From Planctomycetota bacterium (lineage in GTDB: Bacteria > Planctomycetota > PLA2): a stretch of 64,000 nt of DNA. The notes beneath the pieces are model-generated. The model saw nothing but the letters and a program-made list of their open reading frames with translations. It had not been told where the DNA came from and ran no database searches. Below, one piece after another: positions 26,013 through 35,968 of the stretch (position 1 is its first letter; the number at the start of each line of letters is the position of its first letter). The stretch lies in assembly GCA_021776735.1 (NCBI GenBank), contig JAJFFH010000040.1, positions 124,001 to 188,000 of the forward strand. Direction: 5' to 3'. Position numbers and translations under genes: made by a program.

Positions 26013-29000
26013 CTAGCGCGCTCCTCCTGTCAGATCGAGGTTCGAGGCTGGTGCGCTTGTTCCTGTTTGGTTTTGGGCTCCGGCGCCCTGGTTTGCCGAA
26101 CCGAACAGGTCCGTGCCCGACGCCGCGATCAAGGAGTAGCCCAATCCGCCGCTCAACTCCGGGAACAAGTCTTTCGCGGCCTCTTCGAGGAATCCGAACG
26201 AGGGGATGTTGCGGCGCGTGTGTTCGTGCGTCACGACCTCGGCTTCGCCGGTCTCGATGCGGAGTCCTCCGTAGCGCAACGACACCTCGAGCAGTCCGTC
26301 GCCCAAAAAGTCGAGCCCGAGGCCGCAGAACGACCGGGCGCCGACGGGGGACCTGCCGGTGTCGCGGACGAGAACAAACATCGCGTTGAGCGGAAACGTC
26401 CCGGTCCCCATGAACATGACGATGTCGTTGTTGCCGATGCCGAGGTGGTCGGCGGTGAAGTCGTTGCCGAAGTCGGTGGTGGAGAAGAAACCTCCGTCCG
26501 GACCCAACGAATAGCTGCCCGGGAAGGGTCCGCTCTGCACCGTTCCGTCGTCGAACACGTTGCCCAGTTCGTCACTCGAGAATTGAGATGTGGTCCGGCT
26601 GAAGGTGCCCTCACCGGACTCCGTCTGCGTAAAGGACCAGTCTCCACGCCCGACGATTCCGAACAGCAGGCCGGACGTTTCGTCAATCTGCACGCCGTTG
26701 TAGTGCGCCCTCCAGTTGCCGGTCAGGTTCGGAGCAGCCAAAGCCTCCGGCACGGCACCGCCGATCCACGCGGTGGTCAAGCCGGCGGTCCCTCGCAGTC
26801 GTAGATAACGGCCGTCGGCTGCAGGCGTGCCGATAATGAAGCAACCGGTGCCGCCGACCGGCAGCGGGCACTCAAACGCGAACCGCCTGGCACCGATGGA
26901 GGCGAGCGCGAACCCCTCCGAGATCTCGCTGAACTTCTCGCCCGACTCGGTGATGGTCACCTGGTTCCCGAAGTCCCGGAGGATTTCCTTGCGCCGGCTC
27001 TCGAGAAACGAAAGCCGGCGGGCGAGAGCGAACGGCTTCCCACCGCCGATGTCATCGACCCCCAACGGTCCGCCGAAGGCGGCGCCGGTCACGTTCGTAT
27101 GACGAAAAAACGTGTTCTGCGCAGGCGTTTCGGAGTTGAGCTCCATCGCCTGACCGAGGAACTGGTAGTCGACGTTGAGCCCCAGCTCGGTCCGCTGCGG
27201 AAAGAACATGCCCAGGCGCGCCGGACCGACACGCGGCCCCCCGAGATACGGCAGGGCGCCGATCGTTAGCACCGTCCCGCACGAGGTCACGAAGCCGCAC
27301 TTGTTCCCGTCGGGATCGGTGACCACGCCCGATCCGTTCACGTAGTACTCCTGTGTCGAGAGCTTCTCGCTGCCGCCGAGCGCCTGGTCGTAGCGCAGAA
27401 GGCGCCGAGCCAGCGGACGATGATCGACGCAAAACGAACTGCGCATCGAACTCGGCGCCCCCGCCCCCCCTGCAACCAATTCCGCTCCGGCATACGAGGT
27501 ATGCGACAGGTCCACGACCTCGGTCGGCCGTTGGCCTAACAGGCAAAAGTACATGCCCTGGGTCGTGCCGAGGACCACGGCGCCGAGCTTGCCGTCGGCG
27601 GTCATGAATCCCCGCGCGAACTCGACGCCCGTCGCGGGATCGATGTCGGGAAACGAGAGCTGTCCGTCCTGGCCGAGGACGTAGGCGAGAGAAAGACACA
27701 CGAACCGGGGAGCACCACCATCGGCCGGCGTGAGGTGGGCCGCGATTCCAAAGCGCCGCCGAGCGACATCGACACGAACGTTGCCCCAGATGTTGCTGGC
27801 GCCTTCCTCGCTGTTGAATGTGCCGAGCACGACGTAGTTCGAGCCGAGTTCCGGCATCGTTCGGGAAGCGGGCGCGGTGAAAAAGAGCCCCGTCCGGCTT
27901 GCTGCTTGGCTTTGGACAGAGGATCCCGCGCCGGCTGATCCAAATGCCCCGAACGCGCCGGCGTCGGGGTCCGCGGTCGCGAAGGCTCCCGTGTCGGTGA
28001 TCGACCGCGCCGCGCCGAGAGGATCCGAGGTCGTGAACAGCGCGGTCTCGTTATCGGTGACGATGAGATCGAGTTCGATGTCCGTGGCCGCGGCGCCAAA
28101 GACCCAAAGGTTGGCAGACCCTGCCGCCTTTGTGCCCGTCCCGGTGAGCTGACCGACCAGCGCCTGGAATCCGCCGTTTTCGAGAATCATCTGAACCACG
28201 TTGATCTGTCCGTTGATCGCGAGCGGATCCGACGCGTCCACGATGTCCAGGCCGCCGACCTGCACACCGTTGACCTCGACAACCGTGGCGCCCGGCGGAC
28301 ATGCGGGCGTGGTCGCGTACAGGCTCGACTCGCTCTTGACCTTGACATCCGTGGCGGGTTTGCCGCCGACCGTCACCGTCGTCTCGCCGTTCGGATCAAA
28401 ACTACCGCCGCGCACCTCGATGCGAGTCCCGCCTGCCACAAGGGCTTGGCGCGGGATGACTTCGCCGGGCCGAATCCCACCCTGACATCCAACGCCGACC
28501 CGAGACGAGCCAAAGAGCCTGAAGCGATCGAGAGCACTCAGCGCGGTGTTGCCGCGGAAGAAAGCATCCTTCTCCTCGTCCAACGGGACCGGCGAAAACG
28601 TGAAGTCGGGTCCCTCGCCTGCAAGGTCCACGAAGGTCGGATCGCTCGCATCGACGAGCTGAAGGCCTACGGACCCGACCCCGGTGTTGCCGAACTGGAC
28701 GCGAGCCGTCGCGTCGCCCACGCGGTTCCCCACGTTGTCAAAAACAGGCCGGGATGTCGCCTGCACAATCGGCCCGAAGAGAACGCTGGTCTCGGTCATG
28801 CCACGCGCGGCAAGTAGCGCAACGAGCGCCGGATCCCCGGCTGTCACGCCACCGCCGGGCGCATTCGGATTGGTGGGAATTTCCTCGACACACGCGCGCA
28901 AACGCGCCACGACATCCGCGGGCAGCGGAAGAGCCGCTCCGCCCGACCGCGGCAAGAACGTCAGCTGCGTGCCGAAGGAATTGCCGTCAAGCGTGCCGTC

Positions 29001-29660
29001 CATGAAATCGCGGCCGAAGAGGGACACCAACAGCTCGGTGTCCATGTCGAGTTTTTCCGCGAGCCGCGACACCGCGAAAGTGAGCAACGCGAGGATCCGG
29101 TTCGGCTGGGCGCCGGCGATGTCCGGCCTCACCCGCGGCCCGACGCCAAACTGCGCCTCGACGACACGACACACGTACTCGTACGACGTTTCGTCGTCCA
29201 TCGACGACTGCAGCACGCGGAACGAAGTCCATGACTCGTACGCCCAATGCGAAAGGACGTTGATCTCGACGTCGGCCACGGAGTCGCCATCGCGCAGGAA
29301 CACGACCGCACACAACGGCCGGTCGTCCGGCACCGTCGCTTCCAACCCCGTCGCCTCGTCGGTGAAACCCCCCGAAGCACCCACGACAACCGGCACGCGC
29401 TCGCCACGCGGCAGCCGGACAATCACGTTGTCAAAGCGCCCACCCGTCGTGGTCCCTGAACCCAACGGAGTACCCGGCCCGGACCCGTCGAACCGGGAAG
29501 CATCGATCTTGCCGTCGAGCGGCCCCTTGACCGCGTTGCCGGACACGGTGGCTTCGCCGTCAAGCCCGCCCCCCGGATTGGCCGCCGCGTTGTCGCTACT
29601 GCTGGAGCAAGCAGCCAGGACCAGGCAGAGAGTCGAAAGAAAGAGGGTGAGTCTTCGCAT
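26013..29660 (-). CDS. very large lipoprotein with an IPT/TIG-like domain
   Basis: A 1215-residue protein with a clear type II signal sequence (LSTLCLVLAAC, lipobox LAAC) followed by a Ser/Asn/Gly-rich linker. The middle (about 405-475) has an IPT/TIG-like beta sandwich (GGTRIEVRGGSFDPNGETTVTVGGKPA). The rest is beta-rich, Gly/Asp/Phe-rich sequence without catalytic motifs, ending in a low-complexity Ala/Gln/Ser segment. It is presumably anchored in a membrane facing outwards and may bind ligand or surface. It is transcribed towards the hcr operon. I do not recognise orthologues by eye. Confidence 0.7.
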   Translation of the reverse strand: MRRLTLFLSTLCLVLAACSSSSDNAAANPGGGLDGEATVSGNAVKGPLDGKIDASRFDGSGPGTPLGSGTTTGGRFDNVIVRLPRGERVPVVVGASGGFTDEATGLEATVPDDRPLCAVVFLRDGDSVADVEINVLSHWAYESWTSFRVLQSSMDDETSYEYVCRVVEAQFGVGPRVRPDIAGAQPNRILALLTFAVSRLAEKLDMDTELLVSLFGRDFMDGTLDGNSFGTQLTFLPRSGGAALPLPADVVARLRACVEEIPTNPNAPGGGVTAGDPALVALLAARGMTETSVLFGPIVQATSRPVFDNVGNRVGDATARVQFGNTGVGSVGLQLVDASDPTFVDLAGEGPDFTFSPVPLDEEKDAFFRGNTALSALDRFRLFGSSRVGVGCQGGIRPGEVIPRQALVAGGTRIEVRGGSFDPNGETTVTVGGKPATDVKVKSESSLYATTPACPPGATVVEVNGVQVGGLDIVDASDPLAINGQINVVQMILENGGFQALVGQLTGTGTKAAGSANLWVFGAAATDIELDLIVTDNETALFTTSDPLGAARSITDTGAFATADPDAGAFGAFGSAGAGSSVQSQAASRTGLFFTAPASRTMPELGSNYVVLGTFNSEEGASNIWGNVRVDVARRRFGIAAHLTPADGGAPRFVCLSLAYVLGQDGQLSFPDIDPATGVEFARGFMTADGKLGAVVLGTTQGMYFCLLGQRPTEVVDLSHTSYAGAELVAGGAGAPSSMRSSFCVDHRPLARRLLRYDQALGGSEKLSTQEYYVNGSGVVTDPDGNKCGFVTSCGTVLTIGALPYLGGPRVGPARLGMFFPQRTELGLNVDYQFLGQAMELNSETPAQNTFFRHTNVTGAAFGGPLGVDDIGGGKPFALARRLSFLESRRKEILRDFGNQVTITESGEKFSEISEGFALASIGARRFAFECPLPVGGTGCFIIGTPAADGRYLRLRGTAGLTTAWIGGAVPEALAAPNLTGNWRAHYNGVQIDETSGLLFGIVGRGDWSFTQTESGEGTFSRTTSQFSSDELGNVFDDGTVQSGPFPGSYSLGPDGGFFSTTDFGNDFTADHLGIGNNDIVMFMGTGTFPLNAMFVLVRDTGRSPVGARSFCGLGLDFLGDGLLEVSLRYGGLRIETGEAEVVTHEHTRRNIPSFGFLEEAAKDLFPELSGGLGYSLIAASGTDLFGSANQGAGAQNQTGTSAPASNLDLTGGAR

Positions 29661-29709
29661 GTTTCTCCAGTTGCGGGCCGAGGCCCAGACCGAACAGACA
29701 ATCTGAAAA

Positions 29710-29728
29710 AAGCAGACGGACGGCGATG
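29710..29728 (-). repeat. dispersed motif copy (intergenic)
   Basis: Exact core at 29716-29726, flank AAAAAAGCAG, 5' of the large lipoprotein gene. Confidence 0.88.
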
Positions 29729-29744
29729 CACGGACGCCGGCGAG

Positions 29745-29775
29745 AAAAAGGCGCCGTCCCCGGGGGAACGGCGCC
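29745..29775 (-). terminator. rho-independent terminator, minus strand
   Basis: The arms GGCGCCGT and ACGGCGCC form an 8-bp perfect stem around a 10-base loop, and TTTTTCTC follows on the minus strand. This is one of the two clearest terminators in the window. It implies transcription entering from 29776 or above on the minus strand, which supports the small ORF at 29795. Confidence 0.75.
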
Positions 29776-29794
29776 GTGCAAAGAGCCCTTGGGA

Positions 29795-29950
29795 CTAGTC
29801 AACCCTGGGGAGGACCTTCACCGTGAAGGTCAAGGGCAACTCGTCCATGGGCGTAACTGCAATCGCTCGCAGGCGTGCTTGTTGTTCATGGCGAACCTCG
29901 TCCACCCCTTTGCGACCCGCGTGCCGTTCGCCCCAGGCCGTCGTAACCAC
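29795..29950 (-). CDS. possible small protein of 51 residues
   Basis: A frame open from a GTG at 29950 to a TAG at 29795. Its balanced composition (GRKGVDEVRHEQQARLR, then MDELPLTFTVKVLPRVD) looks coding. It is followed after 19 bases by a strong terminator on the same strand. An in-frame TAA lies 15 bases before the GTG, so it cannot be much longer. It could also be the tail of a decayed gene. No ribosome-binding site is obvious and I do not recognise a family. Confidence 0.35.
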   Translation of the reverse strand: MVTTAWGERHAGRKGVDEVRHEQQARLRAIAVTPMDELPLTFTVKVLPRVD

Positions 29951-30085
29951 CGGTGCTACAACGGGTTACAGGAATCACTGGCGACCGCCCGACGAACTCC
30001 GATTGTCAACGTCGTAGACGCCTGCCGCCCGAAAAACGGTGCCCACGCGGCCGTCCACTTCGTGGACATCGTCTAGGATGTAGAC

Positions 30086-31459
<1,374 letters not shown>

Positions 31460-31510
31460 TTTTGCGCGGAATCGCTAGCGTCCCCGCGAACCCGGGCTAC
31501 AATAGCGGAT

Positions 31511-31520
31511 CGAACGTTCG
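31511..31520. promoter_or_regulatory. palindrome upstream of the first BoxB-like gene
   Basis: CGAACGTTCG is a perfect 10-bp palindrome 20 bases before the ATG, with a further TTCG repeat after it. TACAAT at 31497-31502 could be a -10 element. A repressor-type operator is plausible. It is not the same sequence as the TetR operator at 21274. Confidence 0.4.
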
Positions 31521-31540
31521 TTCGGGGAGAACAGACAACC

Positions 31541-32872
31541 ATGGCCGACACCACACGCAAGACCCTTCTGCCCGCCAAGTACCACGACGCCGTCGTCCGT
31601 TGGCGCGACACCTTCATCCCCGACTACGGGTTCCTGCTCGACCAGTGGGACAACTACTTCCCGAACAAGCCGCACTTTGAGCTGTGCGCGTATTACGACT
31701 GCTCGGTGTGTCCGAACATCGAGGTCGGCCAGGACCAGGGCAAGCCGAAGTTCACGTCGGCGGGGCAGATGAACCAGGAGCAGGCGGACCATCTGCTGAA
31801 GGCGGTCAAGGCGCAGGCGAGCACGGAGCTCGGATCGATCCAGCAGCATCGGCTGACGCTGGCGCGTGCCGAGCACGAGCAGGACCAGGTCTGGATCCTG
31901 CGCATGATGGCGGAGGAGCTGCGGCACGGGTACCAGATGTTTTCGGTGCTGCTCGACGACGACTGGAAATCGGTCGCAACGACCAGCGGCGAGGACATGG
32001 TCGAGGAGGTCTTGAACATGCGCACCGGCTCACACGTGTTGGGCGCGTTCAACATCGATTTCGACTCGTTCCTCGACAACTCGATGTTTTGCGCGGTGAT
32101 CGACCGCGTCGGCAAGTACCAGCTCGAGATGCAGAAGGTGTCGGCGTACCGGCCGATGTCGGAAAGCATGCCGCCGATGCTGCGCGAAGAAGCGTTTCAC
32201 ATGGCCACCGGCGTGGCGCCCCTGCGACGCTGGGCCGAACAGACGGCGCGCGGCGCGGGCACCGTTTCCATGGGCATGATGCAGGAGGCGGTCGACAAGT
32301 GGTTCCCGCGCGGGCTCGACATGTTCGGCGACGAGCGCGGCGGCGGCCGCAACGTCAAGTTCGGCTTCAAGCCGATGAAAAACGGCGAAGCGATGGAGGC
32401 CTACATCCAGGAGATGCAGGGCGTTGTCGATGACATCAACGAGCGCTACGTGCGCGCCCGTTTTCCGAAGCTGGCGCGCGCGGAGGCAAGGAACGCGTTG
32501 AAGAAGCTGACGGACGGCGATGCCTTCGAGGGCCTGCAGCCCGACGAGCTGATCACGCTGCCTCACAAGCGCTACTTCCGCCGCCGCGGCCCGCACGCCT
32601 TCCTGCTCGTCGATCGCGCTGGCAACGACATGACCGACTTCGACGCGTTCCGCAAGGAAATGGGCCGCGTGCAGCCGGACGCCTACGTGGTCAACCGCGA
32701 CTACATCGACTACCTGGAAAAAGCCCGCCAGGTCGCCACCGGCGAACTCGACCAGGTCGACGCGGTCCGTACGATGCCGCAACTCTCGCGCGTCGGCGGA
32801 GCCTGTCCGTGCAGCAACGCCGTGCGCTGGGTGGTTCCGGAGAGCAACGGCAACGGCGCAGTCGCGAACTGA
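31541..32872 (+). CDS. BoxB/PaaA-like diiron oxygenase subunit, copy 1
   Basis: A 443-residue ferritin-like protein. Two diiron-ligand helices are visible: EELRHGYQM (E126xxH129) and LREEAFHMATG (E217xxH220). The segment HVLGAFNIDF and DRVGKYQL strongly recalls benzoyl-CoA 2,3-epoxidase BoxB. Unusually it has Cys49, Cys54 and Cys57 (CX4CX2C) near the N-terminus and a C-terminal CPC motif (GGACPCSNAVRW), suggesting an additional metal or iron-sulfur site. Aryl-CoA epoxidation is inferred from family resemblance and the nearby hcrCAB; the real substrate is unknown. No reductase (BoxA-like) is in the window. An exact motif copy encodes KLTDGDAF. The second copy is at 45121. Confidence 0.8.
   Translation: MADTTRKTLLPAKYHDAVVRWRDTFIPDYGFLLDQWDNYFPNKPHFELCAYYDCSVCPNIEVGQDQGKPKFTSAGQMNQEQADHLLKAVKAQASTELGSIQQHRLTLARAEHEQDQVWILRMMAEELRHGYQMFSVLLDDDWKSVATTSGEDMVEEVLNMRTGSHVLGAFNIDFDSFLDNSMFCAVIDRVGKYQLEMQKVSAYRPMSESMPPMLREEAFHMATGVAPLRRWAEQTARGAGTVSMGMMQEAVDKWFPRGLDMFGDERGGGRNVKFGFKPMKNGEAMEAYIQEMQGVVDDINERYVRARFPKLARAEARNALKKLTDGDAFEGLQPDELITLPHKRYFRRRGPHAFLLVDRAGNDMTDFDAFRKEMGRVQPDAYVVNRDYIDYLEKARQVATGELDQVDAVRTMPQLSRVGGACPCSNAVRWVVPESNGNGAVAN
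32504..32522 (-). repeat. dispersed motif copy (in gene)
   Basis: Exact core at 32510-32520; encodes LTDGDA in the first BoxB-like protein. The second paralog has a variant at the different position 45840. Confidence 0.85.
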
Positions 32873-32906
32873 CGCGAACGCAAACCGCCACTAACATGGC
32901 GCATCG

Positions 32907-34203
32907 GTGACGAAGAGCGCGTGCCTCGTTCTCGTGCTGCTGCTGATTTGCGGCGGCACGCTGTGGTGGACCGGGCCCGACCGGCGCCGGTCCCGAACTC
33001 CTCGGTCCGAAAGCGAACGCGTGGCGACGGAGCGGCCCAGGCCGCGGCCTGCTCCGACCGAGGAGGCGCGGCCCGCACAGGAGAAACCGTGGTGCGGGCG
33101 GATTGAGGACATCGCCGTCCGTTCGCTTCCCGCCGACGAGAACGCCGCCGTGGCCCTGGCCGCCGCCCACCGCTGGTACCTGGACCACGACGGCGAGAAG
33201 ATCCGGGACGCCATCGACAACTTGTTCTGGCTCAAGGATCTCGAAGACCGTTCGAGAACCAAGGCCGAGGACGACGAACTGCGCAAACATGTCAAGGCGT
33301 TGCAGCCGTACTTCGAGCTGCTCGCAGCCGCCGCGGAACTTCCCGGCTGGTCCGTCTCCATCGATTGGAGCAAGGGGCCGGACGCGCGAATCGAGCAGAT
33401 TCCGATGCTCGCGACCGCGATGAACCTCGTCGCCATGCGCAACAGCCTGTTGCCGGATGTCGCGACAGCAATCCGCGAGACGCTGGCTTACGACAAGAGC
33501 GCACCTTCCGCTGTCACTCGCCTGGGAGATCGGTCGCCGCTGGCATCTGCGCGCGCTCCTGCGCGAGACCCACGTGAAGCCCGACTTCGATGCCGCGGCG
33601 TTCCTTCGGTTAGCCGGGAGGGCGTTGCTGGACGCAGAGCCGGGAGCCGGACCACCGGCAAGTGTCTTCCGCGAGGAGGCGGCGCTACTCACCTGGGTCA
33701 TCGACAGGGTGGAGCGCGGTAGCACCGTGAAGTTCCCGCACCTGATCGGGGACGAGTTTACCCTCGTCACGGTCAAGGCCGCCGCCGACCTGCGTCGAGC
33801 GCGGGCGGTGCTGCGCGAGGCGTTCGAACTCGCGCCGGTATCGCCGGCGCGGGCCGTCGAGCTCGCAGAATCGTGGAAGGAGCGCGTGCCCGACCTGAAA
33901 AGCCCGATCGCGCGCAACTGGGCAGGGCGTCTGCCGGAACGTGTGTTTCGCATCTACGCCAGACAACACGCCCAAAACCGCCTCGGATACGTCTACCTGC
34001 ACTTGCGGGCGTACCGCGACCGGAATGGCCATTGGCCACAGTCTTTGCCTCCAGGCATGCCGCTCGACCCGTTCACGGGCCGGAGCTTCGGCTACGACGG
34101 CAAGTACCTGTGGATCAACATCCCCGACTGGGACACAAGCGACTCCGAGATCCTTGAGTCCATGGTCAGGGGCGGTTCGGCTTGGAGACTCAAGGTCCCC
34201 TAG
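32907..34203 (+). pseudogene. membrane-anchored protein of unknown function, frameshifted
   Basis: The first part (from a GTG) has a signal anchor (CLVLVLLLICGGTLWWTG) and helical sequence up to RETLAYDKSA. Near 33500 the coding pattern moves to the next frame and continues HLPLSLAWEIGRRWHLRALLRE to a C-terminal RNGHWPQSLPPGMPLDPFTGRSF. An extra base near 33495-33505 explains this. It is a paralog of the broken gene at 37158 (shared LQPYF and LDPFxGRxFxY features). Function unknown; the tail resembles secreted proteins with DPF-type endings common in this kind of genome. An exact dispersed motif copy encodes IAVRSLP. Confidence 0.7.
33110..33128 (+). repeat. dispersed motif copy (in broken gene)
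   Basis: Exact core at 33112-33122 followed by TCGCTTCCCGCC; encodes IAVRSLP. Confidence 0.9.
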
Positions 34204-34217
34204 GTCGCGCACGCGTT

Positions 34218-34418
34218 TTACATCGCCGTCAGCTCTGCGCTGTTCCTCAGACGCTTCGCAGCGCGAGCCACGAGTCGGGCGCCGTCCTCCGAGGCCGTGA
34301 TCTCCGATCGTTTCGCAAGCCATGTCGCTCGCAGTTTGAGCCACTCCTTGTGCGGGTCTTCCTCGCCCACGGCCACGCATTGGAGGCTCATGAGAATCAG
34401 TCCGACGTACGACTTCAT
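34218..34418 (-). CDS. small secreted protein of unknown function
   Basis: A 66-residue protein with an apparent signal peptide (SYVGLILMSLQCVAVG) and a charged helical mature part (HKEWLKLRATWLAKRSEI). The ATG at 34418 is preferred because the hydrophobic stretch follows it and CTGGA lies just upstream. It starts six bases after the end of the small Cys/Lys-rich ORF at 34424 on the same strand, suggesting a two-gene unit. Antisense to nothing; the broken gene at 32907 ends 15 bases away on the other strand. Confidence 0.5.
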   Translation of the reverse strand: MKSYVGLILMSLQCVAVGEEDPHKEWLKLRATWLAKRSEITASEDGARLVARAAKRLRNSAELTAM

Positions 34419-34423
34419 TCCAG

Positions 34424-34570
34424 TCACTTTACGCCCTTTCCCTTGGCGCCCTGTCCGCCCCAGCACTTCTTCTTTCAGCATTCCTTCTCGCAATCGAGCT
34501 TCTCTTTCTTGGCCTGTTTTGGTTTCTTGTGCGCTTCGGCCCGGATCCCTCTGCGTTTGTCAGCGGCCAT
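34424..34570 (-). CDS. small Lys/Cys-rich ORF with an in-frame TGA (possible selenocysteine)
   Basis: From the ATG at 34570 a 48-codon frame reads a Lys-rich stretch, then LDCEKEC, a TGA at 34475-34477 (codon 32), then KKKCWGGQGAKGKGVK and a final TGA at 34424-34426. The Lys/Cys/Gly composition is the same on both sides of the internal TGA, which stands where a second Cys of a CC pair would be natural. A weak 4-bp stem (GGCG/CGCC) lies downstream. No ribosome-binding site is visible. Nonsense mutation from TGC is the simplest alternative. Confidence 0.3.
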
Positions 34571-34847
34571 GCTGTAGATCGTTGTAGATCCCCCCGCGTC
34601 GATCCCGTGGGCGCACCGGCCGGCTCAGGCTATCAAGCAGTTCCCGAAAATGTCTGGTGGACGCTGCTGCCGCAGCCCGATCGGGATGCCCGAGACATCG
34701 CCGTCCGTTGGCTTCTGCCCGATCCGTGGCGTCAAGCATTCGAACGTGCCCGCAGGCTCGCATGACCGTCCCGCGCAATCAAAACAAGCACGACGTGTCG
34801 CCGCCCGAGCGCGAGCATCCGCGAGCATCAACGAGCGACCGGGCCCG
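34571..34847. other. non-coding stretch with no recognised gene
   Basis: Contains one exact dispersed motif copy (34696-34714) and otherwise only unsupported short frames. Confidence 0.5.
34696..34714 (+). repeat. dispersed motif copy (intergenic)
   Basis: Exact core at 34698-34708 followed by TGGCTTCTGC. Confidence 0.88.
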
Positions 34848-35008
34848 CGAGTCGTTCGCGCCATGGTTCCAGAGCCGGGCGGGTTGTGCCGTCGCCTGCC
34901 TTCAGGCCGATGTCGCGGAAGAAACGGGCGATGGCGGACTGTTCGATCAGGCCCCTGTTCCGAAAAACGTCCCAGTCGCGCGGGACGAAGCAGACGATGA
35001 ATTCGGCG
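34848..35008 (-). pseudogene. duplicated C-terminal fragment of the lipoprotein gene at 35969
   Basis: About 161 bp matches 35994-36154 in the same orientation at roughly nine positions in ten. It encodes FIVCFVPRDWDVF and IARFFRDIGL, as in the intact gene, but nothing upstream of that. It is a tail-only duplication with an offset of 1146 bp. Both copies have a dispersed motif copy on the same side (34696 and 35935). Confidence 0.75.
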
Positions 35009-35174
35009 GACAAAACGGCAACGGCTGGAGTTCCGCGCGCTGTCTTGAGCCGACGGTGCGTTGAACACCGTTCAGGTGGCGTAGCAGCGGGGGTGGTGGC
35101 AGCCTCAACGGAAGTCTTGCTGCTCTGCGCGCGGCGCCCTGGTTCTGGATGGGCCGGTTCCGTGTGGCCCCGAT

Positions 35175-35594
35175 TCACGCGTCTTCCCAGGGGTTGACGA
35201 AGAGACAGGCGCCCTCGAAATGCCTGACGTTGCGCGTTGCCAGAGTGGCGCGCCGAGCGCGGACGATGCCAGCGATGAGGACGTCGCGCACGTCGACGGT
35301 TTTCCCATCGGCTTGAAGAGCAGCTGAGATGCTGCCGGCGGCAAGAGCCGCCTGGGCGTCAAACGCGAGTATCCGGCCGCCAAGGTCTTCGACCATTACC
35401 TCTCGGAACGCCTCCTCAAGACCGTCGCGACGTCGTCCTTCCGGGAGTCGCTGAAGGCCGAACTCGATCTCGAAAACGGTGACAGCCGTCGTCCATACCG
35501 AAGTCGCAGGCTGGCGATCCAGCCAGGAGATCACGGCCTCCGGCGGCTTGCTCTGCATTGCCGCCGAGAGAACGTTTGTGTCCAGAACGATCAC
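35175..35594 (-). CDS. FitB/VapC-type PIN-domain toxin
   Basis: A 139-residue PIN domain: MIVLDTNVLSAAM at the start, VTVFEIEFGLQRLPEGRRR in the middle, VDVRDVLIAGIVRARRATLATRNVRHF and a VNPWEDA end. The acidic triad and the NVRHF element fit the FitB branch of VapC toxins, which are RNases held inactive by FitA. It overlaps the antitoxin stop by four bases. It is distinct from the Phd-linked toxin at 11149. Confidence 0.88.
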   Translation of the reverse strand: MIVLDTNVLSAAMQSKPPEAVISWLDRQPATSVWTTAVTVFEIEFGLQRLPEGRRRDGLEEAFREVMVEDLGGRILAFDAQAALAAGSISAALQADGKTVDVRDVLIAGIVRARRATLATRNVRHFEGACLFVNPWEDA

Positions 35595-35839
35595 GGCTTG
35601 AAGTCGGCCGGCATGGCCGGCTGCCCTCGCAGCTCTTCAATCTCCTCGGTCAGTCCGTCACCACGGAATCGATCGGCGAGCCGGGTGCCTAGCGGTTTCC
35701 CGTCGAGCGATATCTTGAGCGCGGCCGCACGGAGGATCGACCGGACTTCTTCCTCCATGCTGTGACCGTGCGCCGCGGCCAACAAACGGAGCTTGTCGCG
35801 AACGTCATTTTCCAGGTCTCGTACGATCAACTGCGCCAT
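35591..35839 (-). CDS. FitA-type ribbon-helix-helix antitoxin
   Basis: An 82-residue protein (MAQLIVRDLENDVRDKLRLL, then GHSMEEEVRSILRAAL) with the FitA/Arc-like ribbon-helix-helix fold and a C-terminal toxin-binding tail (LRGQPAMPADFKP). The ATG at 35839 gives the standard FitA N-terminus; an upstream in-frame extension to 35881 lacks family similarity. The operator palindrome covers the start codon. Confidence 0.88.
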   Translation of the reverse strand: MAQLIVRDLENDVRDKLRLLAAAHGHSMEEEVRSILRAAALKISLDGKPLGTRLADRFRGDGLTEEIEELRGQPAMPADFKP

Positions 35840-35855
35840 GCTATCACGATAGCAT
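35838..35855. promoter_or_regulatory. FitA operator palindrome
   Basis: ATGCTATC-ac-GATAGCAT has perfect 8-bp arms and overlaps the antitoxin start codon. The half-site TGCTATC resembles the inverted repeat bound by gonococcal FitAB as I remember it. Autoregulation by the FitAB complex is inferred. Confidence 0.65.
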
Positions 35856-35934
35856 ACATGGCGCCTGCCGGACAGGACCAAGCCCTGCCCGACATTTCTT
35901 CGTCCTCCAAGCGGGGTCAGACGGAGCGGGTATG

Positions 35935-35953
35935 CATCGCCGTCCGTTTGCTT
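35935..35953 (+). repeat. dispersed motif copy (intergenic), full consensus
   Basis: CATCGCCGTCCGTTTGCTT with no mismatch, core at 35937-35947, between the antitoxin gene and the lipoprotein gene end. Confidence 0.92.
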
Positions 35954-35968
35954 TTGTCCGGCTCATCC

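Larger units (their letters stand above)
29661..30085. other. 425-bp intergenic region between divergent genes
   Basis: It holds one exact dispersed motif copy (29710-29728), a minus-strand terminator (29745-29775) and a possible 51-codon minus-strand ORF (29795-29950). No convincing promoter motif was seen for either flanking gene. Confidence 0.6.
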
